A model generated the notes under the pieces. The model was not told where the DNA came from, made no database searches, and was given only the letters and a program-made list of their open reading frames with translations. Both the position numbers and the translations under genes were made by a program. From contig CANFLZ010000024.1 in NCBI GenBank assembly GCA_947448135.1, positions 1 to 33,326 of the forward strand: a stretch of DNA of 33,326 nt, written 5' to 3'. The stretch comes from Flavobacteriales bacterium (GTDB lineage: Bacteria > Bacteroidota > Bacteroidia > Flavobacteriales_D > Sanyastnellaceae). Below, one piece after another: positions 16,733 through 24,930 of this stretch. Position 1 is the first letter of the stretch; every line of letters starts with the position of its first letter.

Positions 16733-18448
16733 ATGTCGGCTAATCAACAACAAGGACATCCCAAGGGATTGTGGTATTTATTCGGAACCGAAATGTGGGA
16801 ACGATTTGGGTATTATTTGATGCTCGGTATTTTCTCCCTTTATATGATCGAGAATTGGAACAGTGGCGGTATGGGGTTTTCTCCCACGCAAAAGTCTGAT
16901 ATCTACGGCACTTATTTGGGCTTGGTTTATTTGACTCCCTTCATCGGTGGGTTATTGGCGGATAGAATTTTGGGATATCGCCGCTCCATTATCATGGGTG
17001 GTTTGATGATGTCGGCGGGTTACTTCTGCTTGTCGATTCATTCGGTCACTTCTTTCTACGTTGCCTTGTTCTTGATCATTTTGGGAAATGGTTTTTTCAA
17101 ACCCAACATTTCTACATTGGTTGGAAATTTATACAGCACCGATGAATTAAAGCACAAGAAAGATGCGGGTTACAACATCTTCTACATGGGGATCAACATC
17201 GGCGCTTTCATTTGCAACTTCGTTGCGGCTTATATGCGCATCAACTACGGTTGGGGACATGCCTTTGCTGCTGCCGGAGTGGGTATGTTGGTCGGTGTCG
17301 TTGTTTTCATTTTGGGAACCAAGCACATCAAACATGTCGATGTTGTGAAGCCGGTTCAACAAGGTGACATGACTACGGGTCGTATCCTCGCCATGACTGT
17401 GCTACCCATGTTCATCTTTGGTATTTTGGGGTATATGATTCCTGGTAATTTCTTGGGTTCTGATACCAACGATGCCTTCATCATTGGTTGTTTGCCCGTC
17501 ATTGGTTTCTTCATTTACTTGGCCTTCAAATCTGAGGCTTCAGAAGCCCGCGCCATCAAAGCGTTGTTGGCTGTATTCACTTGCGTAATTTTATTCTTTG
17601 CGATCTTCCACCAAAATGGAGATGCTTTAACGGTTTGGGCTGAGGACCACACCGACCGCAAAATGTCAGATGGCGTCGCAGCAGTGGCGCAAGACATGAA
17701 CATGGCACAAGTGGTGATCAACAATGATATCGTTTCTGCACCGCAAGAAAAATTTGACTCTACCATTACAGAATTGCGCAAGCAAGAGTCTGCAATGCCG
17801 GATGTATCGGTAGAAGAGCACAAAGCAAAAGTTGACTTTTCAGACAAAGTGACCCAATTGGAAAAATCCAGAAAGTACTTTGAAACGCTTCCTGCATCTG
17901 AAGTTCCAGCCAAAGGAAGCGACATGAAATTGTACAGCACAGAGTTGTATCAAAGTATCAATCCTTTCTGGGTCGTGATGTTGACTCCTGTTGTGGTGGG
18001 ATTCTTTGGATGGATGGCCAGTCGCAAACGCGAGCCATCAACACCAACAAAAATTGCCATCGGTTTGATCATCACCGCCTTGTCTGCATTGGTGATGGTA
18101 GGCGCAGTAGCTGCTACCAATGGACTATCAGCCAAGGCCGGTTCATTTTGGTTGATTGCCTCTTACGGTGTTATCACTGTGGGTGAGCTTTGCTTGTCGC
18201 CAATGGGATTGAGCTTGGTTTCCAAGCTTTCTCCTCCTCGTATCACAGCGTTGATGATGGGTGGATTTTTCTTGGCCATCTCCGTTGGAAACAAACTTTC
18301 TGGAATGCTTTCCAGTCTTTGGGAAGAAATGGATGACAAAAAGAACTTCTTCTACTTGAACTTTGCGCTGGTATTGGCCGCCGCCATTTGCTTGATGATG
18401 ATGTTGAAGTGGTTGAATAGTGTCATGCGCGAGAAAAACATTTTGTAA
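16733..18448 (+). CDS. POT/PTR-family proton-dependent oligopeptide transporter (first)
   Basis: The 571-aa product starts at MSANQQQGHPKGLWYLFGTE; an upstream in-frame TTG is ignored because it overlaps the promoter. The ExxER proton-coupling motif of POT transporters is present in TEMWERFGYY (TM1), and GNGFFKPNISTLVG is the PTR2 signature. About 12-14 hydrophobic helices are visible. A charged loop of about 110 residues (roughly residues 305-410) splits the two halves, longer than in E. coli DtpA. It should import di- and tripeptides with protons across the inner membrane. It is followed 3 bp later by a paralogue. Confidence 0.93.
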   Translation: MSANQQQGHPKGLWYLFGTEMWERFGYYLMLGIFSLYMIENWNSGGMGFSPTQKSDIYGTYLGLVYLTPFIGGLLADRILGYRRSIIMGGLMMSAGYFCLSIHSVTSFYVALFLIILGNGFFKPNISTLVGNLYSTDELKHKKDAGYNIFYMGINIGAFICNFVAAYMRINYGWGHAFAAAGVGMLVGVVVFILGTKHIKHVDVVKPVQQGDMTTGRILAMTVLPMFIFGILGYMIPGNFLGSDTNDAFIIGCLPVIGFFIYLAFKSEASEARAIKALLAVFTCVILFFAIFHQNGDALTVWAEDHTDRKMSDGVAAVAQDMNMAQVVINNDIVSAPQEKFDSTITELRKQESAMPDVSVEEHKAKVDFSDKVTQLEKSRKYFETLPASEVPAKGSDMKLYSTELYQSINPFWVVMLTPVVVGFFGWMASRKREPSTPTKIAIGLIITALSALVMVGAVAATNGLSAKAGSFWLIASYGVITVGELCLSPMGLSLVSKLSPPRITALMMGGFFLAISVGNKLSGMLSSLWEEMDDKKNFFYLNFALVLAAAICLMMMLKWLNSVMREKNIL

Positions 18449-18451
18449 TTG

Positions 18452-19930
18452 ATGGAAACAACAATCGAACAGATTCAGAATTTCAAAGGCAAATACCCCA
18501 AGCAATTGTGGTATTTGTTTTTTTCTGAAATGTGGGAGCGCTTTAGCTTCTATGGCATGCGCGGCATGCTGACTTATTTCATGATCAATGTATTGGTCAT
18601 GAATGAAGGGGATGCCAACCTACAATATGGCGCAACACAAGCCTTTGTATATGCTTTCACTTTCATCGGTGGCATGTTTGCCGATAAAATTTTAGGATTC
18701 AGAAAATCACTCTTTTGGGGTGGCATTTTGATGATCATTGGAAGTGTCATCTTGGCCATCGATCCCAAGAATTTTTTCTTCATCGGGATATCGTTCAATA
18801 TCATCGGAACAGGATTTTTTAAACCCAACATTTCTACCATGGTCGGGCGATTGTACAAAGACAACGATGATCGAAGAGACAGCGGATTTTCTTTGTTCTA
18901 CAGTGGTATCAATATCGGTGCTTTGATCGGAGGGTATGTTTGCATTGCCTTGGGAAAATCTTATTCTTGGAATATCGCATTTGGCTTGGCGGCCATTGTA
19001 ATGACCATCTCTTTGTTGACTTTCCTGTTCACGCAAAAAAGCCTGGGTCCAATCGGTCTTTCTCCATTGGCCAATGATGAGAAAAGTGTTCGTCAACGAA
19101 AAGAATGGATGGTTTTCATTGGTTCATTGATTTGCATTCCAATCATCAGCATCATGGTCAAAAAGACGGAGTACACCGATTATTTCATGTACAGCATCGG
19201 TCCCTTGACCCTCGTTTACTTTTTAATCGAAACTTTGAAGCTCAACAAATCCGAGCAAAACAAGATGTGGGCCGCCTTGGTGTTCATCCTGTTCTCCATT
19301 CTATTCTGGGCCTTCTTTGAGCAAAGCGGTGGCTCCTTATCCATCTTTGCCGCCAATCACTTGGGTACAGAATTGTTGGGTTTCATCACGGTTGATCCCA
19401 ATGGGGTGAACAATGCCGCCAACTCGCTTTTCGTCATTGCTTTTGCGCCAATATTGGGAATTATTTGGGTCGCTTTAAGCAAGCGCAAGTCAGAACCCAA
19501 CACCATGGTGAAGTTCTCATTGGGATTCTTCTTTTTGGGAGCGGCGTTTTTGACTTTGTATGCTACCATTTTTGTGGCGGATGAAAATGGAATGACCTCA
19601 TTAGACGTATTCACTTTGGCCTATTTCATCATGACTTTGGGTGAACTTTGCTTATCCCCCATTGGTTTATCCATCATGACCAAACTCTCCCCTACCCATT
19701 TGCAAGGAATGATGATGGGAATGTGGTTCTTGGCCAGCGCTTATGGCCAATATGTGGCGGGCTTGCTCGGCAAAGGCATGAGCCTTCCCGATGAGCATGC
19801 AACTAAAATTGAAAAATTAACCTCCTATACCAACGGATACTATCAATTGGCCATCATTGCCGTGATTTGCGGCGCGCTATTGTTGATTTTCTCCAAACAG
19901 GTTAAAAAATTAATGCAAGATGTTAAGTAA
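18452..19930 (+). CDS. POT/PTR-family proton-dependent oligopeptide transporter (second)
   Basis: The 492-aa product starts at ATG 18452 (METTIEQIQNFKGKYPKQLW), three bases after an in-frame TTG. It has ExxER in SEMWERFSFYG, the PTR2 signature GTGFFKPNISTMVGRLY, and YSGINIGALIGGY, with 12 or more hydrophobic helices and no long central loop. It is a tandem paralogue of the gene before it and likely shares its promoter. Different substrate preferences of the two are plausible but not visible in sequence. Confidence 0.93.
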   Translation: METTIEQIQNFKGKYPKQLWYLFFSEMWERFSFYGMRGMLTYFMINVLVMNEGDANLQYGATQAFVYAFTFIGGMFADKILGFRKSLFWGGILMIIGSVILAIDPKNFFFIGISFNIIGTGFFKPNISTMVGRLYKDNDDRRDSGFSLFYSGINIGALIGGYVCIALGKSYSWNIAFGLAAIVMTISLLTFLFTQKSLGPIGLSPLANDEKSVRQRKEWMVFIGSLICIPIISIMVKKTEYTDYFMYSIGPLTLVYFLIETLKLNKSEQNKMWAALVFILFSILFWAFFEQSGGSLSIFAANHLGTELLGFITVDPNGVNNAANSLFVIAFAPILGIIWVALSKRKSEPNTMVKFSLGFFFLGAAFLTLYATIFVADENGMTSLDVFTLAYFIMTLGELCLSPIGLSIMTKLSPTHLQGMMMGMWFLASAYGQYVAGLLGKGMSLPDEHATKIEKLTSYTNGYYQLAIIAVICGALLLIFSKQVKKLMQDVK

Positions 19931-20951
19931 AAAATTAGCGATACTATTCTTCACCTTCGTTGTATTCCTACACAACGGATTTTCTCAAGACAAAATTCAT
20001 TGGATTCACATGGGTGAATTGGAGGAGGCAGTCAAAGCGAATCCCAAAAAAGTGATGGTGGATGTGTATACACAATGGTGTGGTCCTTGTAAAATGATGT
20101 CCAATCAAACCTTTACACACCCAGACGTTGTCAAGTACATGAATGATAATTACCATTGTGTAAAATTTGATGCGGAATCAGGTGATCCCGTTACATTCAA
20201 AGGAAAGACTTACACCAATCCAGAATACAAACCCGGAGTAACCGGAAGGAACGGTGTCCATCAATTGACCATGGAATTGGCTGTCAGCGCCTATCCTACT
20301 TTGATTTTCTTTGATGAGATGTTGAATCCCATTGCGCCCATCACCGGATATCAAAGCGTTGAGAATTTCGAAATTTTTGCCAAGGTCTTTGCCAGCAATG
20401 ATTACCGCAATATCACTTCAGCCGACGCTTGGACAGCCTATCAGAAAAACTTCGTCAGAACTTGGGGAGCCGCGCCAGCACCTGTCGTGACACCACTTCT
20501 CGCTCCAGAGAAAAAAGTGGGCCCCAGCGCTATTGTCATCGAAATCCCTGCGGATACTACAGATGAACCTATGCATTTCGAAGATGTGCCAGTTCCCGAT
20601 TATCCAAATCCAAATGAAGAACCAGTGAAAGAAGACGCTGTGTTGGTCATGGTCGATGAAATGCCCGTTTTCACGGAAGGCGATATCAATCAATACATCG
20701 CGAAGCATGTTACCTATCCCAGAGATGCGATGGAGAATGACATTCAGGGAAAGGTGTATTTGAGTTTTGTGGTGGACAAAACCGGTAAAGTAAAAGATGT
20801 TCAAATTCTGAGAGGAATTCCCGGAGGTGGAAGTCTTGAAAAAGAAGCTTTGCGCGTCATTAAATCCTTGCCCAACTTCAAGCCCGGCAAACAAAATGGC
20901 CAGGCCGTGAACGTAAAAATGACCATTCCAATAAATTTTCAATTGAAGTAA
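19920..20951 (+). CDS. Periplasmic thioredoxin-like domain fused to TonB C-terminal domain
   Basis: The 343-aa product starts with a signal peptide or anchor (MLSKKLAILFFTFVVFLHNG). Residues about 30-170 are a thioredoxin fold with the active site WCGPCK (Cys54, Cys57) and the cis-Pro segment SAYPTLIFF. A Pro/Glu-rich linker (about 190-245) leads to a TonB C-terminal domain (about 255-343) with IQGKVYLSFVVDKTGKVKDV and LPNFKPGKQNGQ. The start overlaps the upstream transporter gene by 11 bp. One half would do thiol redox chemistry in the periplasm and the other could contact TonB-dependent receptors or act as a protein-binding module. The N-terminus could be uncleaved, leaving it in the inner membrane. 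Confidence 0.88.
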   Translation: MLSKKLAILFFTFVVFLHNGFSQDKIHWIHMGELEEAVKANPKKVMVDVYTQWCGPCKMMSNQTFTHPDVVKYMNDNYHCVKFDAESGDPVTFKGKTYTNPEYKPGVTGRNGVHQLTMELAVSAYPTLIFFDEMLNPIAPITGYQSVENFEIFAKVFASNDYRNITSADAWTAYQKNFVRTWGAAPAPVVTPLLAPEKKVGPSAIVIEIPADTTDEPMHFEDVPVPDYPNPNEEPVKEDAVLVMVDEMPVFTEGDINQYIAKHVTYPRDAMENDIQGKVYLSFVVDKTGKVKDVQILRGIPGGGSLEKEALRVIKSLPNFKPGKQNGQAVNVKMTIPINFQLK

Positions 20952-20959
20952 GAAGTTTT

Positions 20960-20990
20960 TTTGGAAATCAAAAGTTATTACATATATTTG
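20960..20990 (+). promoter_or_regulatory. Promoter of rplS
   Basis: TTTG at 20960-20963, a 19-bp spacer and TATATTTG at 20983-20990, 31 nt before the rplS ATG. This is the clearest consensus promoter in the window. Confidence 0.85.
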
Positions 20991-21021
20991 CACCCCTTAA
21001 AAAGGTATAAAACAGACCGAC

Positions 21022-21381
21022 ATGAATCGCATTAAAGAATTAGAAAAGCAATTGAATCCTGTACGTGAATTCCCAGCATTTCAAGCAGGAGACACTATAT
21101 CTGTAACCTACAAGATCAAAGAAGGTAACAAAGAGCGTCCACAAACCTTTACAGGTGTTGTGATTCAACGTCGCGGTTGTGGTTCAACAGAAACTTTCAC
21201 AATCCGTAAAATGAGCGGTGGTGTTGGTGTTGAGCGTATCTTCCCATTTGCTAACCCTTCTATCGAAACAATCGAAGTGAACAAGCGTGGTAAAGTTCGT
21301 CGTGCACGTATTTTCTACTTGCGTAAATTGACTGGTAAAGCAAGCCGTATCCAAGAGCGCAAAGCGCCTGTTAAAGCTTAA
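21022..21381 (+). CDS. rplS: 50S ribosomal protein bL19
   Basis: The 119-aa product is a full-length bL19 ([28 protein letters not shown], then [13 protein letters not shown], then [18 protein letters not shown]). bL19 sits at the interface of the two subunits on the 50S side. It is a single-gene unit with its own promoter and terminator. In many bacteria it follows rpsP-rimM-trmD; here those genes lie about 20 kb away on the other strand, so that cluster is split. Confidence 0.98.
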   Translation: MNRIKELEKQLNPVREFPAFQAGDTISVTYKIKEGNKERPQTFTGVVIQRRGCGSTETFTIRKMSGGVGVERIFPFANPSIETIEVNKRGKVRRARIFYLRKLTGKASRIQERKAPVKA

Positions 21382-21403
21382 GCTTTCCCAATTACAAATA
21401 TTG

Positions 21404-21429
21404 AAAGCCCCTTTTGGGGCTTTTTTTTT
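21404..21429 (+). terminator. Intrinsic terminator of rplS
   Basis: Stem AAAGCCCC (21404-21411), loop TTTT, GGGGCTTT (21416-21423) continuing into a T-run to 21429, starting 23 bases after the rplS stop. Confidence 0.92.
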
Positions 21430-21471
21430 GCTTACATCCCCACAATCCAATAATCCTCCTATTTTTATTAC

Positions 21472-21879
21472 ATGATTACTGTACAAACGATCGTAAACGC
21501 TTCCTTGGAGAATGCGTGGAATGCTTTTACCCTGCCTGAAGCCATTGTCCAATGGAATTTTGCTGGCGACGATTGGCACTGCCCTTCTGCCACCAATGAT
21601 TTAACGGTCGGAGGCGCTTTCTCCTTCCGCATGGAAGCCAAAGATGGTAGTTTTGGATTTGACTTTGGTGGGGTTTACTCCGAAGTTGTTCCGCACCAAT
21701 TGATTCACTATGCCCTACCCGATGGTCGACAAGTGAAAGTAACTTTTGAAAATACCGACAATGGCATTGTTGTTACCGAGCAATTTGACCCTGAAAATCA
21801 AAATCCGCTTGAAATGCAACAAGCAGGATGGCAGATGATTTTGGATCGTTACAAAACCATTGCAGAATGTTGGAAGTAA
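21472..21879 (+). CDS. SRPBCC (AHSA1-like) small-ligand-binding protein
   Basis: The 135-aa product fits the SRPBCC/START fold of the AHSA1-like group. It starts with V.ASLENAWNAFT.PEAIVQWNFA and has the VGGAFSFRMEAKDGSFGFDFGGVY segment and a C-terminal helix GWQMILDRYK. Members bind hydrophobic ligands or have no known role. The length is normal. It overlaps the start of cutC by 13 bp, so the two are translated from one message. Confidence 0.85.
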   Translation: MITVQTIVNASLENAWNAFTLPEAIVQWNFAGDDWHCPSATNDLTVGGAFSFRMEAKDGSFGFDFGGVYSEVVPHQLIHYALPDGRQVKVTFENTDNGIVVTEQFDPENQNPLEMQQAGWQMILDRYKTIAECWK

Positions 21880-22580
21880 TCGCTACACAATTGAGTCATG
21901 TGCATGCCATTCAAAATTCAGGTGCTGCCAGAATTGAATTGTGCAGCGCAATGGGGGCAGATGGTCTCACACCGAGCGCAGGATTGGTTGAATTGGCTAT
22001 CGCTCATTCCCAACTTCCCATCATGGTGATGATTCGTCCACGTGAAGGTGATTTTGTGTACGATGCCAAGGAAATCGAAGTCATGAAATCCGACATTGTA
22101 TGGGCGAAAAAATCCGGCGCCGCCGGCGTTGTTTTGGGCGTATTGAACAACGATCAAACCGTAGACACCCAAACGCTCAAAGAGTTGGTGCAATTGGCCT
22201 ACCCCATGGATGTTACCTTTCATCGCGCCTTTGATGTTTGTATTGAACCACAACAAGCCTTGGAAGACATCATTGCCGCAGGCTGCACCCGAATTTTAAG
22301 TTCGGGGCAAGAACGAAATTGTATCGAAGGCAAAAAAATGTTGCTGCAAATGGTAGAATGGGCGAAAGATCGCATCATCATCATGCCCGGTGCGGGAATC
22401 AACCCTGACACCATCGATCAAGTCCAAGATGCCGCATTTCCGGAATACCACATGAGCGGTCTTCAAAAATTTGTACCCGAAGGAAAGCAATCCGAATTCT
22501 TTGGTGGGCAATACCAAAGCAACCTCGACAAGATAAAGCGCACAGCGGAATTCATTCGGGAAAATCACATTTCAGCCTAG
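21867..22580 (+). CDS. cutC: CutC family protein
   Basis: The 237-aa product starts at MLEVIATQLSHVHAIQNSGA; a frame start 13 codons earlier lies deep inside the SRPBCC gene and is not used. The CutC TIM-barrel signatures RIELCSAMGADGLTPS, MVMIRPREGDFVY, VTFHRAFDV and RILSSGQ are all present. CutC was named for copper homeostasis in E. coli, but that role is disputed and the biochemical activity is unknown. Confidence 0.93.
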   Translation: MLEVIATQLSHVHAIQNSGAARIELCSAMGADGLTPSAGLVELAIAHSQLPIMVMIRPREGDFVYDAKEIEVMKSDIVWAKKSGAAGVVLGVLNNDQTVDTQTLKELVQLAYPMDVTFHRAFDVCIEPQQALEDIIAAGCTRILSSGQERNCIEGKKMLLQMVEWAKDRIIIMPGAGINPDTIDQVQDAAFPEYHMSGLQKFVPEGKQSEFFGGQYQSNLDKIKRTAEFIRENHISA

Positions 22581-22588
22581 CCCCTATT

Positions 22589-22596
22589 TACCTTTG
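22589..22596 (+). promoter_or_regulatory. Bacteroidota -7 element just before rluF
   Basis: TACCTTTG matches TAnnTTTG exactly and ends 4 bases before the rluF ATG, so a transcript from it would have almost no leader. No good -33 box lies 19 bp upstream. It may be chance. Confidence 0.4.
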
Positions 22597-22600
22597 TCGC

Positions 22601-23371
22601 ATGTCAGAAGAAATCCCGGTAAGAATCAACAAATTTTTAAGTGAAGCAGGCTATTGTTCAAGAAGGCATGCCGATGACTTGATTGCCAAAAACCGCGTGA
22701 CGATCAATGGCAAAGTACCTGAGTTGGGCACCAAGATCACCAGCGCCGACGTCATTTGCGTCGATGGTGTACAAATCCTCGCGCAAACCGAAAAACCCGT
22801 TTATATCGCCTTTAACAAGCCCGTGGGGATTGTTTGCACCACCGATACCAAAAGAGAGAAAAACAACATCATCGACTTTCTCAAATACCCCAAGCGGATA
22901 TTCCCCATCGGTCGTTTGGACAAGCCCAGTGAGGGGCTCATCTTTCTCACCAACGATGGCGACATCGTGAACAAGATCTTGCGCGCTTCCAATCACCACG
23001 AAAAAGAGTACAATGTCAAAGTAGACAAGCCCGTCAACAGCGCCTTCATCAAGGCCATGGCGGCAGGAGTTCCCATCTTGGACACCGTCACCCGCGAGTG
23101 TTATGTGCGACAAACGGGGAAGTTCGAATTTAAAATCGTGCTCACCCAAGGACTCAACCGCCAGATCCGCAGGATGTGTGAGTATTTGGGCTATGACGTC
23201 ATCAAATTGAAACGCGTGCGCATCATGAACATCAAGTTGGATGTTCCAGCAGGTCAATGGCGATATTTCACCGAACAAGAGCTCAAGGACATTCAACGAT
23301 TGGTCGCCACCTCCAAGAAAACATTCGAGGCGCATCCGGTCCAACCACATGAAGATGACCATGAGGAATAA
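22601..23371 (+). CDS. rluF: 23S rRNA pseudouridine synthase, RluF-type
   Basis: The 256-aa product has an N-terminal S4 RNA-binding domain (VRINKFLSEAGYCSRR.AD.LI) and a RsuA/RluB/E/F catalytic domain with the nucleophile D107 in GRLDKPSEGL. The segments AFNKPVGIVCTTD and NNIIDF point to RluF, which in E. coli modifies 23S rRNA U2604. The tail after about residue 235 is short and charged. The ORF stops just before the compound repeat. Confidence 0.92.
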   Translation: MSEEIPVRINKFLSEAGYCSRRHADDLIAKNRVTINGKVPELGTKITSADVICVDGVQILAQTEKPVYIAFNKPVGIVCTTDTKREKNNIIDFLKYPKRIFPIGRLDKPSEGLIFLTNDGDIVNKILRASNHHEKEYNVKVDKPVNSAFIKAMAAGVPILDTVTRECYVRQTGKFEFKIVLTQGLNRQIRRMCEYLGYDVIKLKRVRIMNIKLDVPAGQWRYFTEQELKDIQRLVATSKKTFEAHPVQPHEDDHEE

Positions 23372-23372
23372 A

Positions 23373-23540
23373 GGTGGATCGGTGGATCGGTAAATCGGTA
23401 GGGGCGAATTGACATTCGCCCGGTAAATCGGTGAATCGGCAGGGGCGAATTGATATTCGCCCGGTAAATCGGTGAATCGGTGAATCGGTAGGGGCGAATT
23501 GACATTCGCCCGGTAAATCGGTGAATCGGTAGGGGCGACA
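23373..23540 (+). repeat. Compound tandem repeat with REP-like palindromes
   Basis: An 8-bp unit (GGTGAATC, GGTAAATC or GGTGGATC) is tandemly repeated and interrupted by a palindromic segment GGGCGAA-N6-TTCGCCC. Full palindromes occur at 23402-23421, 23443-23462 and 23492-23511, and a truncated fourth starts at 23532. Spacing of the palindromes is 41, 49 and 41 bp, the 49 being one extra 8-bp unit. The stretch lies between rluF and the next gene. Translation of the minus strand gives a meaningless repetitive peptide, which I do not count as a gene. Confidence 0.92.
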
Positions 23541-23604
23541 TAGAAGGGCACAAAAGGAATCAATGTTGAAGAAAAACGTTGATTGAAATAGCAATAAGAA
23601 TCCA

Positions 23605-24387
23605 ATGAAAAGACACACAACAACATTTTTATTTATTCTTGCCTCTTGTTGTATTGTGGCGCAAACCCGCGCATCATTGGGTGAATTCAAAGTGAATCAC
23701 TTTGAACAACAATTCTGCGGACGCAAGGATAGTTTGATGCAAACCAATTTGGATGGATTGGAAAATTGGTGCGACACCCTTTGTTCCAAGCTCACCTTTG
23801 ACTTTGTCTCTTTTGACAACCCTACTTCCCTACCTGGCGTCCTCATCGCGGATCAACTTAATCATTACGCGCTGCATAAATTGCTGCCCGAAGACTTGGA
23901 TTACGGAACCTTCCATGATGTGCTTCTGATTTATGAGCGCAATAGCCATCTTTACTCAGAAGAAACCAATTGTTCAATCAATGAAGTAGTGGGTAATCCT
24001 AAGATTTTCTCTGTATCCATCGGTCATGATGGATATGGATGTGGAGCTGCACATGGCTATTTTGAAAGCGACCTCTACCACTTCAATCCCAAAGACGGCG
24101 CGCAACTCACGTGGGATGATTTCTTTGAAGCCGATCAGCAAATTGTATTGACGATTGTCGCAGAAGAAGAATGGAAAAAAATGCTCAAGGAGAATGAGTG
24201 GGCCGCAGACTACGGGGAATTTTTTCTAAGCGATGACTTTCTTTTTGATGAGCAAGGCCTTCATCTGTTCTACGATCCCTATGAGATCGCCCCATATGCC
24301 ATGGGAGCGCCTGAGATTCTTTTACAACCCAAAGATTTCCGCCCCTTGCTGCGCAAGGATTGCTTGGTTCGGGAACTTTACCCATGA
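23605..24387 (+). CDS. DUF3298-like secreted protein
   Basis: The 260-aa product starts with a signal peptide (MKRHTTTFLFILASCCIVAQ); a Cys pair near residue 15 leaves a lipoprotein anchor possible. The C-terminal two thirds match the DUF3298 plan seen in RsiV-type proteins: SIGHDGYGCGAAHGYFESD, then AQLTWDDFF, then LHLFYDPYEIAPYAMG. RsiV binds lysozyme in Bacillus; whether this protein does is unknown. It lies between the compound repeat and hipBA and has no evident operon partner. Confidence 0.8.
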   Translation: MKRHTTTFLFILASCCIVAQTRASLGEFKVNHFEQQFCGRKDSLMQTNLDGLENWCDTLCSKLTFDFVSFDNPTSLPGVLIADQLNHYALHKLLPEDLDYGTFHDVLLIYERNSHLYSEETNCSINEVVGNPKIFSVSIGHDGYGCGAAHGYFESDLYHFNPKDGAQLTWDDFFEADQQIVLTIVAEEEWKKMLKENEWAADYGEFFLSDDFLFDEQGLHLFYDPYEIAPYAMGAPEILLQPKDFRPLLRKDCLVRELYP

Positions 24388-24506
24388 TCAGCATGGTAAA
24401 GCAAGTGGCTTTAGCTCACTGGCGTGTAAAAATATCCTATCCAAATGTCATGAAAAAAATAGAAAAATTCATGCGGCATAAGATGCTCTAAAGGTTTAAA
24501 ATAAAA

Positions 24507-24564
24507 ATAACTTGCCATAAAACGGATAAAATACTTTACATTTATCCTTTATAAGACAAGTTAT
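24507..24564 (+). promoter_or_regulatory. Imperfect 58-bp palindrome before hipB, probable HipB operator
   Basis: Two inverted repeats share one centre (24535.5): outer ATAACTTG 24507-24514 with CAAGTTAT 24557-24564, and inner GGATAAA 24524-24530 with TTTATCC 24541-24547. In all, 20 of 29 possible pairs match. It ends at the base before the hipB ATG. A TACATTTA at 24537-24544 differs from the -7 consensus at its last base and would be covered by the inner repeat. E. coli HipB binds TATCC/GGATA-type palindromes, which makes autoregulation likely. Confidence 0.7.
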
Positions 24565-24885
24565 ATGAAGACAGCACCGGCTATATTGCCTAAAAATTTG
24601 AAGATTTTAAAAGATCTAGGTGAACATATTCTATTGGCTCGCTTGCGCCGAAAATTGAGCGCAGATCAAATTGCTGAGCGCACAGGACTTGGCAGAAAAA
24701 CCATTTATAATATAGAACAAGGTAGTCCCACGGTCGCTATTGGGAGCTATTTGCAAGTACTCTTTGTATTGGGATTAGAAAAAGATTTAACCATGGTTGC
24801 CGCAGCTGATCCTTTAGGAAGAAAATTGCAAGATGCTGGAATTGTAACCAATAAACGTGCACCTAAACAAACGAAAAAGTCATAA
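24565..24885 (+). CDS. hipB: HipB-like XRE-family antitoxin/repressor
   Basis: The 106-aa product has a helix-turn-helix of the XRE/Cro type (LSADQIAERTGLGRKTIYNI then EQG.PTVAIGSYLQVLFVLG) at about residues 29-75. It has a short N-terminal extension and a basic C-terminal tail. It precedes hipA by 45 bp in the same direction, the standard HipBA order, and is preceded by a palindrome. It should bind its own operator and neutralise HipA. Confidence 0.88.
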   Translation: MKTAPAILPKNLKILKDLGEHILLARLRRKLSADQIAERTGLGRKTIYNIEQGSPTVAIGSYLQVLFVLGLEKDLTMVAAADPLGRKLQDAGIVTNKRAPKQTKKS

Positions 24886-24930
24886 GCACAACCACCGCGA
24901 AGCTGGGCGAACACCAAAAAAATAATATAA

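Noticed and set aside
23373-23540. CRISPR array
   Set aside because: Repeat units are 8 bp and palindromic, spacers are not unique, and no cas genes are near.
23560-23587. Inverted repeat CAATGTT/AACGTTG before the DUF3298-like gene
   Set aside because: It is short, has a mismatch, and is not followed by a T-run, so it is not reported as a terminator or operator.
22658-23626. Long minus-strand open frame of 322 codons over rluF and the repeat
   Set aside because: It is antisense to a well-supported rluF and its first part is a translation of the tandem repeat (repeated SPIYRANVNSPLP-like units).
24233-24481. Small plus-strand reading frame at the end of the DUF3298-like gene
   Set aside because: It overlaps that gene in another frame, has no promoter, and its translation has no protein-like features.
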